DNA of 64,000 nt. Origin: Scytalidium lignicola (Eukaryota; Ascomycota; Leotiomycetes). The stretch is taken from NCBI GenBank assembly GCA_002812745.2, contig NCSJ02000026.1:170798-234797 (forward strand), in the 5' to 3' direction. The stretch's first letter is position 1. The number at the start of each line of letters is the position of its first letter. Under the pieces are notes generated by a model that ran no database searches, had not been told where the DNA came from, and saw nothing but the letters and a program-made list of their open reading frames with translations. Positions 1 through 12,314 of this stretch are shown here, piece by piece. The translations under genes were made by a program, and so were the position numbers.

Positions 1-11
1 CAATTAAAATC

Positions 12-1968
12 TCAACCCAAGCTCATGAATATTCCCGAAATGCTCGCCTTATCATACTTAGCATACTTTCCCTTACCCTTATCAATCTCGTGGTAACGAT
101 CCCAGAACCTGCCATAAAGCGGCTCAATCATCTGTTGCACCTGTCTTGCCACAATCTCTTTAACCTCAGGCTCCATATGCAAAGTCCGATGTCTTGCAAG
201 TAGGTCATCAAAGCTAGCATTAAACAATCGGAATTTTTCTTTGATAGAATCCTTGTCTTTAGTTGAGAGACCCTTAAGAATTGCAGCACTGTCAATGGCT
301 GAGGCATGCCCGGATGTTGGTCGAGCTCCGCGGTTCGTATATTGCACATCAAGGAGGTGAGCGGATGGTTCGCGCCAGGCGATAGTGTAAAGTTGAGTAC
401 CAGTCTTGCGCCATTTTTCAATATCGGTCATGCGAGATTCGAGGAGCAATTGGAGTTCGGAGGTTCTGACTATGCGGTCTACGATAGTTGCGTTGTTTGC
501 TATGAAAACACCCAGTGTCTGCTTAGATTTGAGCATTAACTTGCCTCTTGCTTCTAACGCTGACATGAGCGTATCAATTGTATCGACGCAATAATGTGCG
601 AATATTTGCCTGCCATCGGCTGATATGTCGAAGGAATTCAGACTAGGTATCCCGTCTATTGGCCCGTTCGAAGTACTACCAGGTTTCCAGTTCCCATCTC
701 CAAGAGAAATCAAGACACTTGAAATTGGTCCTAAGAAATTAATCATGGTCTGTAACCTTGTCACTATTTCCGTTGTGACTGGAACTGGAGCTCCATCCTG
801 TGGCACTATTTGGAGATTATTCACACGACGTCGTGTGTCTTCCAGTAATTCTCCTAAAGATGATTTTCCGGTCTCACGAATCGGCTTTAACGCCGCGGCG
901 AAAGATGGCTTCAACTCCCCAGTCCGGTTCTCAAGACCCGAGGAGAGGTTTGACATGATCTCTATTATCTCATATGCGAGGTAGCAGTCGGTGGTAAGAT
1001 TTGCCTTGATATGTATGTTCAACTCCCGGAGTGTTCTGGCAAGCTCTGATACAGCGCTCTGGCAAGTTAAGTTGAACACTTTGCTCCATTCGTCCCTGGA
1101 GAAGAGGGCACATATGTTGTCGTACTCTGCCAAGAAAGCGCCCTCCATCCCTTTAGCATACGTCCCTATACCGTTAGCACCTCGCCTGTATACGGCATCA
1201 GGAACAGTTTTCTTTGCGGTATTGATAGACGCCGAAGACAGATTCTGAAGTGTAGATGTAAGATAAGGTCCCCGGACGTTTNGCGTAAGTTTGTAACACC
1301 GGTGATTCTTTCGTGAACTGAGATTGACGGGCCGCTGAAGCTATGTATGAACTGATTAACCCAAGTCGAGTTGTCTTGTCCTGAGACAGTAAAGGAAAAG
1401 GCTTGTCCTTCGTGATATAATGTAAAGGCTCTACCGGCCTTGAGTCTTCCTGGAGCAGTATTTGGAAATGAGCTTCGAGCTGAGTATTTCCGGTCTTTAA
1501 TATTCGGCTTAAATCCGCTTGTGCTTGTTGATTCGAGCGAAGATTCGTCTTCTTCATCTCCATCATAGCACTGCTAACACGCTGTAAGGAACCCAAAAAT
1601 GCCGAAAGTCCAGCTTTGACAGGCCCAGCCTTAATGATTTCCTCCTCATTGTTCTTGATATCCGAGGGTTGTCTAATTTTCTCAATCGCAGCAAGTATAC
1701 CTTCAATATCTGTAGTCTGTGAGTAGTGAAACATTATTATTAATAAGGATATCAACTTACTTGTGCTTAGTATCTGCAGCTTCTGTGTATGACCGTAAAT
1801 TGGTCCAATGGCCTCCTGAACACTCCGCCCAGTACTCTCTAAACGGCCAAGTGAAGCTTGAATCTTCTTCGTCAACTGGTTCGTCTTCTCCAATCTCGAG
1901 TTGAGTACTTCCACCTCAGCTCGAGCCTCCTCATCCGCAGCATACCTGGTAGTCGGAACCACGGCCAT
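12..1968 (-). CDS. EXO70: Exocyst complex component EXO70
   Basis: Subunit of the octameric exocyst that tethers secretory vesicles to PI(4,5)P2-rich plasma membrane at growing hyphal tips. Model: exon 1 1968-1761, 51-nt intron 1760-1710 (GTAAGT...ACTACAG), exon 2 1709-12, about 634 aa, the usual length for fungal EXO70. The N-terminus has the family's heptad-rich start (DEEARAEVEVLNSRLEKTNQLTKK is seen as a coiled coil), and the middle has the motif RGPYL followed by NGIGTYAKGMEGAFLAEYD, typical of EXO70. The C-terminal helical bundle ends with a lysine-rich stretch (DKGKGKYAKYDK), consistent with lipid binding. Start chosen at the MAVVPTTRYAADEE methionine; an upstream in-frame ATG at 2016 is possible. 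The N at 1282 shifts the frame by one; discounting it joins both halves exactly in the conserved RGPYL region, so I read the gene as intact. Confidence 0.93.
1282..1282. other. Ambiguous base that breaks the EXO70 frame
   Basis: A single N sits beside a TTT run (AAA on the coding strand). Read literally it leads within about 33 codons to a stop; ignored, the EXO70 reading frame continues through conserved residues. I treat it as an assembly artefact, not a mutation. Confidence 0.85.
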
Positions 1969-2787
1969 ATTTGTGTTTCCTATGGACCATGCACGATGAA
2001 CGGTTGACTGGAACATAATGGCAGAAGTATAGCTAGGCCGAATTCGAAGCGTCTAAAGGCGGTACAATGCGGCAGATGTTGGCCAGATCAAACCCAAACG
2101 TCATATGCAAACAACTGTTAATTGCGAATTTTGAGAGGGAAATTATTTAGATTAAAAGCTCTAAAAGTAGTAAAATCATGTTAAGAATTTTGAATTTCAA
2201 CACCTCGATTTAGGAGTGACATTTGGATTTTTGGTTGGTTCAGCCCATAGCGTAATTACCACTCAAGTTCAAGTGCACGCTATAGCTGAATCCAAGAGCC
2301 TGTAAGGTTTGAAGATGACGGCCTGAGACAGCGCATCAGAGGCCAATAACAGGTGATTGTTCTTCTCTAACAGCCACAACTATTCCGTGGCGTCCACACT
2401 ACAGAGATCAACCGTGCATCGCTAATATTGGTAACAGAGACAATGTCCTTATTCGAAGGTTTCTGTTAAGCATAATGTAAAGGGAAGATCGACGTAATAT
2501 TAGTAGTGGCACATATTAGGACGTTGTTATAAGGATTGGGCTAGAAGAAGGGCCTCGAGTTATAGTGGGATTTGTTAATATACAAAAGGTTACATTATGT
2601 TGCGTTCCCATGGAAAAGCCTGCCTAGGACTCAAGCTGATGCATTAACCGGTATATAAACGGTATGCTGCTAAGCTTTAATAACTCTATATACATTACAA
2701 TCTCAAATGCAGAAACCTTATGCTCTGTGGCTTCCACATTGATCAATGGCCCTCCAAAACTCCGAGATACCTGAAATAACTTACCCA
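1969..2787. other. Gene-free spacer, EXO70 promoter side
   Basis: About 0.8 kb between the EXO70 start and the ATG9 stop. Both genes read leftward, so this holds the EXO70 promoter and the ATG9 3' end. AT-rich stretches occur near 2130-2180. I see no further gene, RNA or repeat. Confidence 0.6.
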
Positions 2788-5685
2788 TCATATACCAACT
2801 CCTGGTCTACCGTCCGTTTGTGCCTTCTGAAACTGATAAAGCAAACCAAGGACTCCAGCACCCGTAGCACCTTTCGTATCTCCATCATCCTCATTATCTT
2901 CCATGTCTCTACCTGTTTCTCTCACGGGCGAAGTCTCCCATCGAGAATCACCTAGACCTAAGGCACTCTCGTATACACCATAGGTTTCGCCACTGCTACT
3001 CGGATCTGGTCTCCCAACTCGGTCTTCATCTTCGATCGGCTCTTCTATGATATTTTGGTACCGAGATCGAGAATTGCGTGCAACGCTCATACCTCCAATA
3101 CTAGATGCAGTTGGCTGGTGATGCGGATCAAGTAAAATCGAGCCTATTAATGATGTATGAGCAGCGGCTGGCGGAAATCTAGGCGTCCGGGCTGTTGTTT
3201 GTGGCATATTTGGTGCCCTACTTCCAGGTCGTCTATCATTACGGCCCAACCGTGAAGCTTGCATATCACCACCTAAAGCAGACGACATAAGACCTGGGAA
3301 TGCGGGCGGTGGATGGAACTGTTGCTGCGATCTAGGCGGCATATGTCCCGGGACACCAGTCTTAGGGTTGAGGAGATAGTTGTCCAAGAATCCGTAGTAG
3401 GAAGCAGCCATCTTGCCATGCTTCGTGGAGTAATAGTCTTCTCTCATATCTCCATTTGCTCCACTTTGACGCCCAGGTCTGCCGACACCCTTCTTAAAGT
3501 CAAACACGGCAAACGAGCATACATATCCTACTCCATCGACGTGAATTGTGAATTCACGGAAGAAATCTATGATTTGGTCGCTGCATTTTGGCAGACTGAA
3601 CCAGAGAATGAATGGTGTGACAAGGATGCTGAGAATTTCTTCAAGGAAGATCATAATTCTCAGCTGGTATAGCGAGGAGAAATCTCGCTTCACCTCGTCG
3701 CTATGGAGTCGATCTTGCCAATGATTTGGCATGTAGTGGGTGTACTCGATAACGTTTCGTAGAGCGTACTCAGGCTCAAACACTAAATTTTCGTCTGGTA
3801 TCATTCCATTTGTCACTGCCCATAACGATCCAAATACGGTGACATAAAAGAGAACTGTTCTTTCAGGAGTAACCTCAAAGCCCAGGAATAGTTCTGGGTC
3901 CCATAAGGAGGTGATGGCGAGAACCGACGCAATTGCTCCTGCTACAAACGCTACAAATCTCGCTACTTGCACTGTCTTGACTTTCGGGAATTGGTCGAGG
4001 TAGCGCGAGGCGAATGGATAGGACATATTGATTCTCTTGTGAAACAGGTGGCGAAGCTCGTTAAATTCACGGAACTTCCACTCCGCAAGAGGGGTATATT
4101 GGCGTGATCCTAGTGCGGAAGGGTTCTTTTGATACTCCTAACGGGAGATTAGCGATGAATAAGATCGGATGGCACAGAAGAGCTTACATTGAAATACTTT
4201 AAGAAATATACGAGCATCAAGTAGACGACAATAACTGGCGCACAAATAACATTCATAAAGCCGGCAAATATGAACCGATTGCGCAACTCCTGACTTAGCT
4301 GCCGACGATGAGAGTCCTTCAAGACCAGTTGCCTTATGTGGCCATTCTTGGTGAACAAGAAATCTAGAATACTGTATTCTATGGTCCATTGAACAGTTCT
4401 TGAAAATAATTGCCGCCCCTGAAAGAAAGGCAGTGGTACACTAAGGTCCAATATCTCCTTATTGATCATCGCAATAAGGTAGTTCTCCTTTCTCATCAAT
4501 CGGTTCGCAATATCATGTGCGTCTAGTCTCTCCTTCGACTGATTACCCATAAACTTTCGGGCAGAAGGAGTCATCCTTTGTGCCGTTATAGGATTTGCAT
4601 CCCGCAGCGCCATTATCCTAGCAACGATATCTTGCCACGATATCGTCTGCATATCGCTATCTGGAACCTCTAGAAGATGTTGATAAAAATTATGTATGAC
4701 GATTAGTCGCGGGATTTCCGCTACTAACTCGTACGCCTGGTAAATGACATATAGCGAGAAGAGCCAAATGGCTACATTCGGCATTCCAGATATCTTTGTG
4801 GTGCATTTTGGAACCAGAACTTGGGACATTTTCTTACTTTGGGGTATCTTGTCGTAATCAACGCACTGTGTAAGGAATACGGTAAGAACAGCTACAAACA
4901 CAAGCATGCTGTACAACTTGTTAGTAATGATCTCGCCATCTAAAGTCGGCAGATTCCACATACCATAAATTCAACAACCCTTGAAGCAAAATACACCACA
5001 TTCCATTTCCCGTATAGTAGTCGTATACATCCTTTAGGAAGTTATCAAGATTGACAACCGTTGCCCAATGCCACATTGCCTTTTCACGGGGATTTCCCGT
5101 CATTATTCCTCGGTTCTGACGACCAGGCTGGGGACCAGCCGTATTTCTAGTCCCATCATCTTGGTGTAACCGTTGTTGTGCTTGGGCAGTCTCCCACTGA
5201 GCGTGAGCATCCCTTGTAGAAGGTCCTGGTATAGCAAGATTCCTGGTGCGAGGTGATCGTTGCTTTCCCTTTTGCTGTTCTGGACTGTGGAGACCATCCG
5301 TATTGTCTTCGATCAATAGAGAGGCAGGAATATCATCGTCGGGGTCTTCTTCCAATAGTCTTGGAGATCGTGCGAAAGATCTTGAACGGGCTTTCCCTCC
5401 CTTGCCCTTCCCATCTTTAAGGCCCCTCTCTGAATAACGTTGAGTCTTTTGGTCCCTGAGAAACGCTGTGCTCTCCGTTGTAGTCCGACTATCTTCAAGG
5501 TTCAGCGCATCTGCATTCCCCAGCTCGTCATCTGGAAATCGGAGGTTCTCTTCATCCACAGCCATCGCAGCCCGTTCCTCTATATCCATCTGGTAGGCGT
5601 CATCGTGAGCCTGCAGCTCATCGTAAATCGAGCGGCCGGCCGGGTTCGATGGTAGAATGCGTGAGAGAAGGTTAGGGCCAACCAT
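2788..5685 (-). CDS. ATG9: Autophagy-related protein 9 (ATG9)
   Basis: Multispanning lipid scramblase of Golgi-derived vesicles that seeds and expands the autophagosome membrane with ATG2. Model: exon 1 5685-4964, intron 4963-4909 (55 nt, GTATGT, TACTAAC branch), exon 2 4908-4188, intron 4187-4138 (50 nt, GTAAGC), exon 3 4137-2788; about 930 aa. The N-terminus is long, acidic and disordered, as usual. The conserved core begins near MWHWATVVNLDNFLKDVYDYY and runs through the membrane segments LVFVAVLTVFLTQCVDYDKI, FAGFMNVICAPVIVVYLMLVYFL, FVAFVAGAIASVLAITSLWD and FLEEILSILVTPFILWF. Family signatures GSRQYTPLAEWKFREFNELRHLFHKR and FEVTPERTVLFYVTVFGSLWAVTNGMIPDE are present. The C-terminal tail is disordered and ends in LLYQFQKAQ. 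The frame is intact. Confidence 0.96.
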
Positions 5686-6837
5686 GATCTATCGAGGAGA
5701 TCAAGATACAGCTTTAGAAGAGTTATGCGGGGGAGCCGGCTCCCCAGGAGGTTCTGGTGGAATTTCGGTGCGGTTTTCGACCTGGTAAAAGAGGCAGTCT
5801 ATCGGTAACGGTGCACGATACGCAGTACATCCAACGGATGGATCATCTCAGACCAAAGACAAAGAGGGTTTCTGCGCATGAACTATCGAGAATGACAAAT
5901 TTATCAGGTCCTGTCTAAACTATGTGCCTACTGTCTGCCTGATCAATCACATGAATGTCTTGCAGATGCCCTTCAGTAGCTTGAGAGGGGCTTTGGCTAG
6001 GCACGCGGTGATACGTGAATGACCGCGATGAGTCTTGGAGAAAGAGCCTGAGGCCCCGGATTCTGCTACCCTAGACCGCCTAGAGATACCTAATCAGAAG
6101 TGAACATAAGCGTCATTGCCGCACTTTTGAATAACTCTCCACACATAAATTCACAATAACTTGCGTCACCGTTTACTATAAAGATGGCTTTACTAAAATA
6201 TGTGAAAGAATGTATGAGAGGCCAAGCCATATAATAAAAGCATACAGTCGAACGTCCATCAAATGCCAACAACAGCCTAGCCATGCTCGGGGATCGCAGT
6301 TAAGGAAGCCTGTCAACTAACCGCATTTCCATATCTGGGTCACATGGATCAATCACATGAACAAGCTCGCGCATACTTATACTTCTGTATTATACAAAAG
6401 CGAAGCATTTGAGCCACCAAAACCAATATCTTGAAGAATATAAGAATATTGTAGATCACGCTGTAGATAATATTGAGGTAGATTCATCACTAAATCGACC
6501 ATTTAAGACCGTAGAGATATAAACAATCGCCAACCCTTCCATGTGCTTAGCCTAGGTTGTGGCGCCCAATGCTTCTGTAAGATGCTTTTGTCAATCCCCA
6601 ACCCAAGATATCCCGTGATAAGAGCATCAACACCTGCCCTCGTAAATATACTCCGTATGCCAGTCCATTATATCCATTTCATTTCCCAGCCATGCTCGAT
6701 AAACGCCAACAAGTGCTGTAAAAAACACATTACTAATCCCACATCCCTCTTTATGTACAGACCAGAAAAATCGTTCCAGAAATCCTAATAATGAGAGAGA
6801 CATCCAAAATTAACTGTTTTTTTAATTATATGTTGTT
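5686..6837. other. Gene-free spacer, ATG9 promoter side
   Basis: 1.15 kb between the ATG9 start and the palH stop; both genes are on the minus strand. It holds the ATG9 promoter and the palH 3' region. Short open frames here have no recognisable domain and no splice context. No repeats noted. Confidence 0.6.
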
Positions 6838-9123
6838 TCATGAGACATTCCTTGAATTCCGAGGCGGAGCAGGTACGCTCACGAATGGGAGCCCGTCAGA
6901 TCTAGAGGTGGCAGCAGAACTTCGAGGCTGACTAGCACCATTACGCTGCGTCGTGGAATTGCTCCCTTCAAGGGATATGCCGCCGTCTCCTTGCCACCGC
7001 TCCCTTGGTTGCTGAGGGTCAGTAACAAATGTGACGCTTCCACGGTGCGTGATTGAATTTTGATGTATTCGATCCGGGGTATAAGGATCACTTAATCTCG
7101 ACGGCTGCATATCTCCAACGACATCTGTCTCCTCGCTAGGTGGTTCATGCCCTCCCCTCGTTCTCGAAGTCTTAAGGCTCCTCGAAGTTTCGTGGTTTTC
7201 CGAATCAAGCTCTTCTAATAACCGAGACAGATCACGCCTCCTAGTCGGAGCAGGAATAACGGTTACAGGAAGATTATCACTGGGAACTTTCGGATGAGAC
7301 CGTTCTCGAAGTCTCTCTGCCTGTGTAGCAGCCAAATCTTCTAGTTTTGCACGAAGATCCCAACGGCGAGTGGGATTGTGGCTGATAGGATCATCGTGCC
7401 TCGCTACAGTGTGGGCAGATACTTCTTTTGGAGGGCCTTGAGCTTTTCGGCGGAATGGATTCGCTGCTGCAATAGTTTGCCAAGCGCTCCGGTGATTATT
7501 TGGTAAGGTACCGTCCGGAAGCGGTTCTATGTCATCTACCACAGACTTGGACTTATCGAAGTCATCCTCTCCATCCCTAGAAGCACTACTCTGTACTCCG
7601 ATAACGTCCAAACTATTGTCTCTTGAAGCACTTAAAGTTGATGTATCTGGCGCATTAGTTGGTGTAACTCCACTAATAGGATGGTATCGAACAGCATATA
7701 CTGTGCTCTCTGCACTTGCTGTATCAGTTCTGCTGAATGGTGTCGCCGTGGGTTCCGGTCGAGCCGGCCATAAAGGAGGCCGAGTTCGATTCTGCGCTCC
7801 AGAAGTTGCATTTTGGGAATTAGTGTGACCATCAGCCTCCACATCACGGGGTTGGCGTGGTCTATATCTTTGCGCAATGCTGACCATTCCTGGCCACGAC
7901 AATCCATTATTTCCCGTTGCCGTTCCTCCTCCTCCTCCTGCTCCTCCTCCATCATCTTCGCCATCCTTGCGACGTCTAGTCCACTGAAACTCCGATGAAG
8001 GTGTAACTTCCAACATCTCATCCCCATCAAACACTTCTCTACCAAGGACACCGTCCTTCTTGTCATTCCTTTCCAAAGCCTCAATTCTTTCAACCCACTC
8101 CCAGACGACTACGCTGGCGGCTGCAGCGCCGACCCAACGGACATAATCCCCCCAGCCTGCGAGTGTTGGTTGCGATATGTCCAATACAAAGAAAACGACG
8201 GGAACTAAGATCGCCCCTAATGATAGCATAGCCACTATAAATATGTTTTTCATCTGTGAATGATAAAATGCAAAGCGCCGTTTTGTGATTGAGTAGTAGA
8301 TCACCCAAGCAGAATATAGAAGACTGAGAGCCAGTGCAAATAAGTAACTAAGCGCGGGGACAGCATCAACAAAGGTTCGAGGTCGAGTACTGCCGTAGTA
8401 AATGAAATTATTAAGGCAGCTAAATAAGACATCAAGACTGATTAATGCAAAGGCGGTCCATTTAATGATAACTTTCTCCCGCTGGCGTGGGAAAAGCCGT
8501 ATCAAGGTTTGTGCCTGCGCAAGCCAGAGAAAGGTATCTGATATGATCCGAATTACCTTCAACTCCACGCTTCTTTCAACGTCGTTCTGGAGAGACTGGG
8601 TATCCATAAGTCCAATATCATATTGCTCCTTTGCTACCCTGAAAGTGTCCGCCGTAGCAATCGTTAACGAAACTGCTACCGTCAAGGCAGCTACTTTCTG
8701 TAACCATGGTCTTCCACCAATTCCTGTACCGGCATCTCCTCCCGATGGGCCGTTGGTAAACCCACGTCGTCCCAGAATCACAGCGCCCTCGTGCAAAAAC
8801 GTCCTTGGGGTGATCAGGAGCATTATCACGAGCATGTAAGCAATTACGGTTGCAGCGGCTAGCGCATAGCATTCGGGGATTGTCGAGGCATAGAATGGAT
8901 CGCGAAGGCCCGCAACGGTCGTTGGAGTGTTTGCATTGGTCACAATGATGTCGGCAGAACCTGTGCATTCGGGCTGAAATAGGGCGTCTTGTGTGAGAGT
9001 GATGGTGGTGTCGGGGTCGAGGGAGATGATACCGTTCGAAGGGAGCGCAAAAGGGGTACAGTGAAGCCGCGCCGACGAGGTGGTGGTTGGCTTGTCAAAG
9101 TTCCATAGCTGCCTCTCCTCCAT
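6838..9123 (-). CDS. palH: pH-response regulator PalH/Rim21
   Basis: Seven-transmembrane plasma-membrane sensor that starts ambient alkaline pH signalling (Pal/Rim pathway), acting through the arrestin PalF and ESCRT to activate the factor PacC. Intronless, 761 aa, close to Aspergillus PalH. The N-terminal extracellular part (about 1-85) is followed by hydrophobic helices beginning near ALAAATVIAYMLVIMLLITPRTF, then LQKVAALTVAVSLTIATAD, the WLAQAQTLIRLFPRQREK loop typical of the family, WTAFALISLDVLFSCLNNFIYY, YLFALALSLLYSAWVIYYSI, IFIVAMLSLGAILVPVVFFVL and VRWVGAAAASVVVWEWVERIEALER. The remaining half is a long hydrophilic cytoplasmic tail, as expected for PalF binding. The start ATG at 9123 has no in-frame upstream competitor that extends homology. 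Confidence 0.94.
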   Translation of the reverse strand: MEERQLWNFDKPTTTSSARLHCTPFALPSNGIISLDPDTTITLTQDALFQPECTGSADIIVTNANTPTTVAGLRDPFYASTIPECYALAAATVIAYMLVIMLLITPRTFLHEGAVILGRRGFTNGPSGGDAGTGIGGRPWLQKVAALTVAVSLTIATADTFRVAKEQYDIGLMDTQSLQNDVERSVELKVIRIISDTFLWLAQAQTLIRLFPRQREKVIIKWTAFALISLDVLFSCLNNFIYYGSTRPRTFVDAVPALSYLFALALSLLYSAWVIYYSITKRRFAFYHSQMKNIFIVAMLSLGAILVPVVFFVLDISQPTLAGWGDYVRWVGAAAASVVVWEWVERIEALERNDKKDGVLGREVFDGDEMLEVTPSSEFQWTRRRKDGEDDGGGAGGGGGTATGNNGLSWPGMVSIAQRYRPRQPRDVEADGHTNSQNATSGAQNRTRPPLWPARPEPTATPFSRTDTASAESTVYAVRYHPISGVTPTNAPDTSTLSASRDNSLDVIGVQSSASRDGEDDFDKSKSVVDDIEPLPDGTLPNNHRSAWQTIAAANPFRRKAQGPPKEVSAHTVARHDDPISHNPTRRWDLRAKLEDLAATQAERLRERSHPKVPSDNLPVTVIPAPTRRRDLSRLLEELDSENHETSRSLKTSRTRGGHEPPSEETDVVGDMQPSRLSDPYTPDRIHQNSITHRGSVTFVTDPQQPRERWQGDGGISLEGSNSTTQRNGASQPRSSAATSRSDGLPFVSVPAPPRNSRNVS

Positions 9124-9623
9124 GTCGAAACCTCTGCGGTCCAGCCGCGTGTTCGTGATAGTGATGGGCCCTCTTCTTAATCGAGAAAACCCGACATAGT
9201 CACCGACGACTAGGGTTGCAGCAACGGGAATCTCCTCGGCAGCGACCGAGATGCGTGCGCAGCGAGAGGCTTATTTTTGGATTATTCGTCCGAGGGGAGA
9301 GATTGTCGATGTAAGATGTAACGAGATAGTGGGGGGAGGTGAAGACGGGATTACGATGAATGGAAGTGGTGAGAGAGGGTCCTTCGTTCCCATCGTTCCC
9401 GCGACTTTGCCCCGTGGCGAAGCGCCTCGAATAGGTTTAGCGAGCTAGATGGAGTCTAGACGATCCCTCTAGATCAACAAAACTGCAGATTCATTAGATT
9501 CATGGCATGAAACCCAAGGCAATGAAGCAAATACAATTTTCCCGAATTTATAACTCCCATTCTTGTGTAAATCAACTTCATCTGAGGGACGGATGGTGGC
9601 AGCCGTCACGATTTGGCAGCGGG

Positions 9624-9649
9624 CTTGGCAAAGGCACATGACCGCCAAG
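9624..9649. promoter_or_regulatory. Paired candidate PacC sites upstream of palH
   Basis: CTTGGC at 9624-9629 and GCCAAG at 9644-9649 form an inverted pair, about 500 bp upstream of the palH ATG. GCCARG is the established core of the fungal PacC/Rim101 site. Seen: the two hexamers. Inferred: feedback control of the pathway by its own output factor. Hexamers also occur by chance, so confidence is modest. Confidence 0.35.
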
Positions 9650-10182
9650 AAAGACCACGCAAAAAAGCTTGACCAACCTTAAGCTTCGACAAGAGTCCCA
9701 AAGACAGCCGATTCTTGGGATGGTCATTCGGTCATCCCACCGCAGCGCACGATCGGCGGGTCCGCATTTTCGGGGTCCAAATTTGCGCGGGGTATCTCTC
9801 GAAATAGATGGATGAACATTGGTCTGTATAGAATAAAAGAGACGTGAGAGGTAAAGATTATTTCTCTTTACTTTTGGGGGTACGCCTGTAATGGTTCCAT
9901 ACGCACCAAAATTGCAAAGACTTCAAACGCAGCAACTTATATATCAAACTGTTCCATAACTTATTAAGTTAGTAGATGAGGATGTTTTCTTACCACTATA
10001 ACTACCTATAATTACAGTGCACTTCAAGCACTATAAATTACAGTACAGTCTACTACTACAGGTGCTTATAATTTTATGTCACAATCCTCAAAACCGTAAT
10101 AATATGGGGAGAATAATGTGTTATTCTGTACTAAAGAAGGAAGATCTAAGTTAGCTACGCGTTTGACCAATTCTATTCAGCT

Positions 10183-10219
10183 GCCGCTTACATAAGGCAA
10201 GTAACCACGTGATCAAGCG
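10183..10219 (-). repeat. Short copy of a CACGTGG-N9-TTATGTAA block
   Basis: On the minus strand this reads CACGTGG, nine bases, then TTATGTAAGCG. The same spacing and end sequence occur at 18880-18906, and a variant (TTACGTAA) at 47288-47311. Only this core is shared here; the left half of the longer block is not. Confidence 0.5.
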
Positions 10220-10765
10220 ACCCCTAGTCCACTTCAGGTTGAGTTAATTAGAATCCAGTCTCGGACTTGCAGAGCACTGGAAATAAGTTAAGGAGGCAAT
10301 GAGAGCATCACCGATTTAGAATTGAGCTAGGAAGGTAGTAAGGGCGTCCTGATTTAGAAATGAGCTAAAAAGGTATAGAGCTGACCGAAATTGGCTTCAC
10401 TTCTGCATACTATATGATTTTAGTTTAGCTCCACATGTTATTCGCTATAATAACTACATCTGACTCCTTACAACACTGAATTGTACACTTGATGGAAGCT
10501 AGTGCCTTAGGAATGGCTAGTGGCATTAGGCAGAGATTTCACCACGCATGTTTTCAAAGTGATGATGACGCTCTTAATTTCACTGTAGTCTACGAAGAAA
10601 TCCAACCACACAGCCATCTTCTTAACTTCGGCTTCTGATATTTTTTTCCATCTTATTATTTTCTGTTATTTTCTCAACACAAGAAAACAAGCACAAAGCA
10701 AAGTGTGAGATAACATCGAGTACAAATGGATATAATCCTTTTGCCCTTGTTCGATCTTTTTCTTC

Positions 10766-11969
10766 TCACTCTGCATTTTCCTGATGTATGCTCGCCATAT
10801 GCTTCAAGAAATCTTTCTCGCGGAAAAACCCCTTCCCACCAACTCGCTTGCAGCCTGACACAGTGCATGGGAATAGTGACTCGTCATGAACCTTCCTCAT
10901 GTGCGCGGTGTATTCCGATTGCTTCTTAAAGGCGTGGCTCGTAATGAAATCGAATATGCCGGCACCACGATATGCTTCACAATCAAAGTGTGGGCAGGAT
11001 TTGCCAACCCCTTCCGCATTGCTTACTTTGAAATTGTGATATCCTTGCAAATGCTGTACGAGGTGGTCTTTCCGCTTGAAGGAGGAAGACCCTTTATACT
11101 TCTTGCAATGAGGACATGGATATCTTGCCGCATTGGCTTCGTGTTTGGTCATATAATGGCGTCTAAGGACATCTGCTCGTGAAAAAGCCATAGTACACTC
11201 CAAATCAGGGCACAGAAAAGCCAAGTGACTTGTCGTGTTTGCATGATTCACAGCTTTACTCCACCATTTAAAATCACAACCATCTGCCTTGTAGCCGCAT
11301 TGGTTGCACCTGAGCAATTCAACGTGTTCCTTTTTGACGTGTAGATTCAACTCTCCTAAATAGTTGAATTCTCTGGAACATAGTGGACATGATTTTGCGT
11401 AGCTAAATATTGATTAGCCCCGGACTATAGGAATTACGGAAATACTCACAAACAATGGCCTATCTTTGAAGACTCAATCTCGATCGCTTCGGCTGTATGA
11501 ACATCCCGAGTCTGCTTTGCGATTTCGCATTGAGAGGGGTTCATGCCATTTACGCTTCCACCATAATTTGTTGACTGTTCTTCAGTGGTCGTAGCAGAGT
11601 CCGACACCCCTTCTCCATTCATTTGAGTAACAGTTTCCCCATCGACTAGTTCACATCGCTCTTCGGTGAGGATACGTGTGTTACTTGGTTCTAGAACACA
11701 GAGATTTTGCTGCGTGAACTCAGAGAGAGTATTGAATAACCCAATTGATCCTTGTGATGCATCACCATGAGCATCATTCACATCGAGGAAGGTTGTCACG
11801 TGTGCCTCGTAGCCATCGAATTGGAGCGTCTCCACTGAATTGCCCTCGAAGTGGGTTACGCCCTGTTTCTATGTGAGCTCCAAAAAAAAAAACTCACACA
11901 AGCCTCCCAACCCCCATCGATTGGAGGATAGAAGTCTTGGCTAAAGCTATCGAAGGGCGGAGTGTGCAT
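10766..11969 (-). CDS. C2H2 zinc-finger protein with six fingers
   Basis: Likely DNA-binding transcription factor. Model: exon 1 11969-11900 (ATG reading MHTPPFDSFSQDFYPPIDGG), intron 11899-11835, exon 2 11834-11450, intron 11449-11403 (47 nt, GTGAGT...TTTAG), exon 3 11402-10766; about 363 aa. Exon 2 codes an acidic, disordered region. Exon 3 codes six C2H2-like fingers, starting CPLCSREFNYLGELNLHVKKEH and CNQCGYKADGCDF, then CPDLECTMAFSRADVLRRHYMTKH, CPHCKKY, CPHFDC and CTVSGC, each followed by paired histidines; wide inter-cysteine loops (KYKGSSSF, KRVGGKGFF) resemble fungal orphan C2H2 proteins. The first intron is the weak point: its donor lies next to an 11-base homopolymer and an alternative 29-nt intron would also keep frame. 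Target genes are unknown. Confidence 0.75.
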
Positions 11970-12314
11970 GATTGACGTGGTTAGCTAGACGCAATGGGCA
12001 GCGATAAGTAAAAAGCGGCGACGAGATTGAAGACAGGAATAGGCAACAACGTCAAAAGTGACAGTTTTGCAGGCGAGGAAGTAACTGGGGGTGTTTGTTG
12101 CTTTATAGACAGTGTTGCTGTCTCTTGCTGCTTTACATGGCAGAAAACCAGCGAGTTAAGAAGGGTAATTATCCTCGTCTGTTTGCTTTGAGTGGAAACA
12201 AGTTCGATACAGAAATAGGGCGAGAAGTTCAGTCTCGCCAGGCTGACGTGGAGGGTTTGTAAATTCTTGACAGAATAAAATTAATGTTTGAATGTGAAGC
12301 CGATTTCGCGTTTG

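Larger units (their letters stand above)
9124..10765. other. Gene-free spacer, palH promoter and repeat fragments
   Basis: 1.6 kb upstream of palH and downstream of the C2H2 gene. It contains candidate PacC hexamers (9624-9649), an AT-rich part from about 9840, palindromic TACAGTAC strings around 10030, a CACGTG/TTATGTAA motif block (10183-10219) and a short direct repeat (about 10312-10336 and 10351-10375, units beginning GATTTAGAA). No coding gene is supported. Confidence 0.6.
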
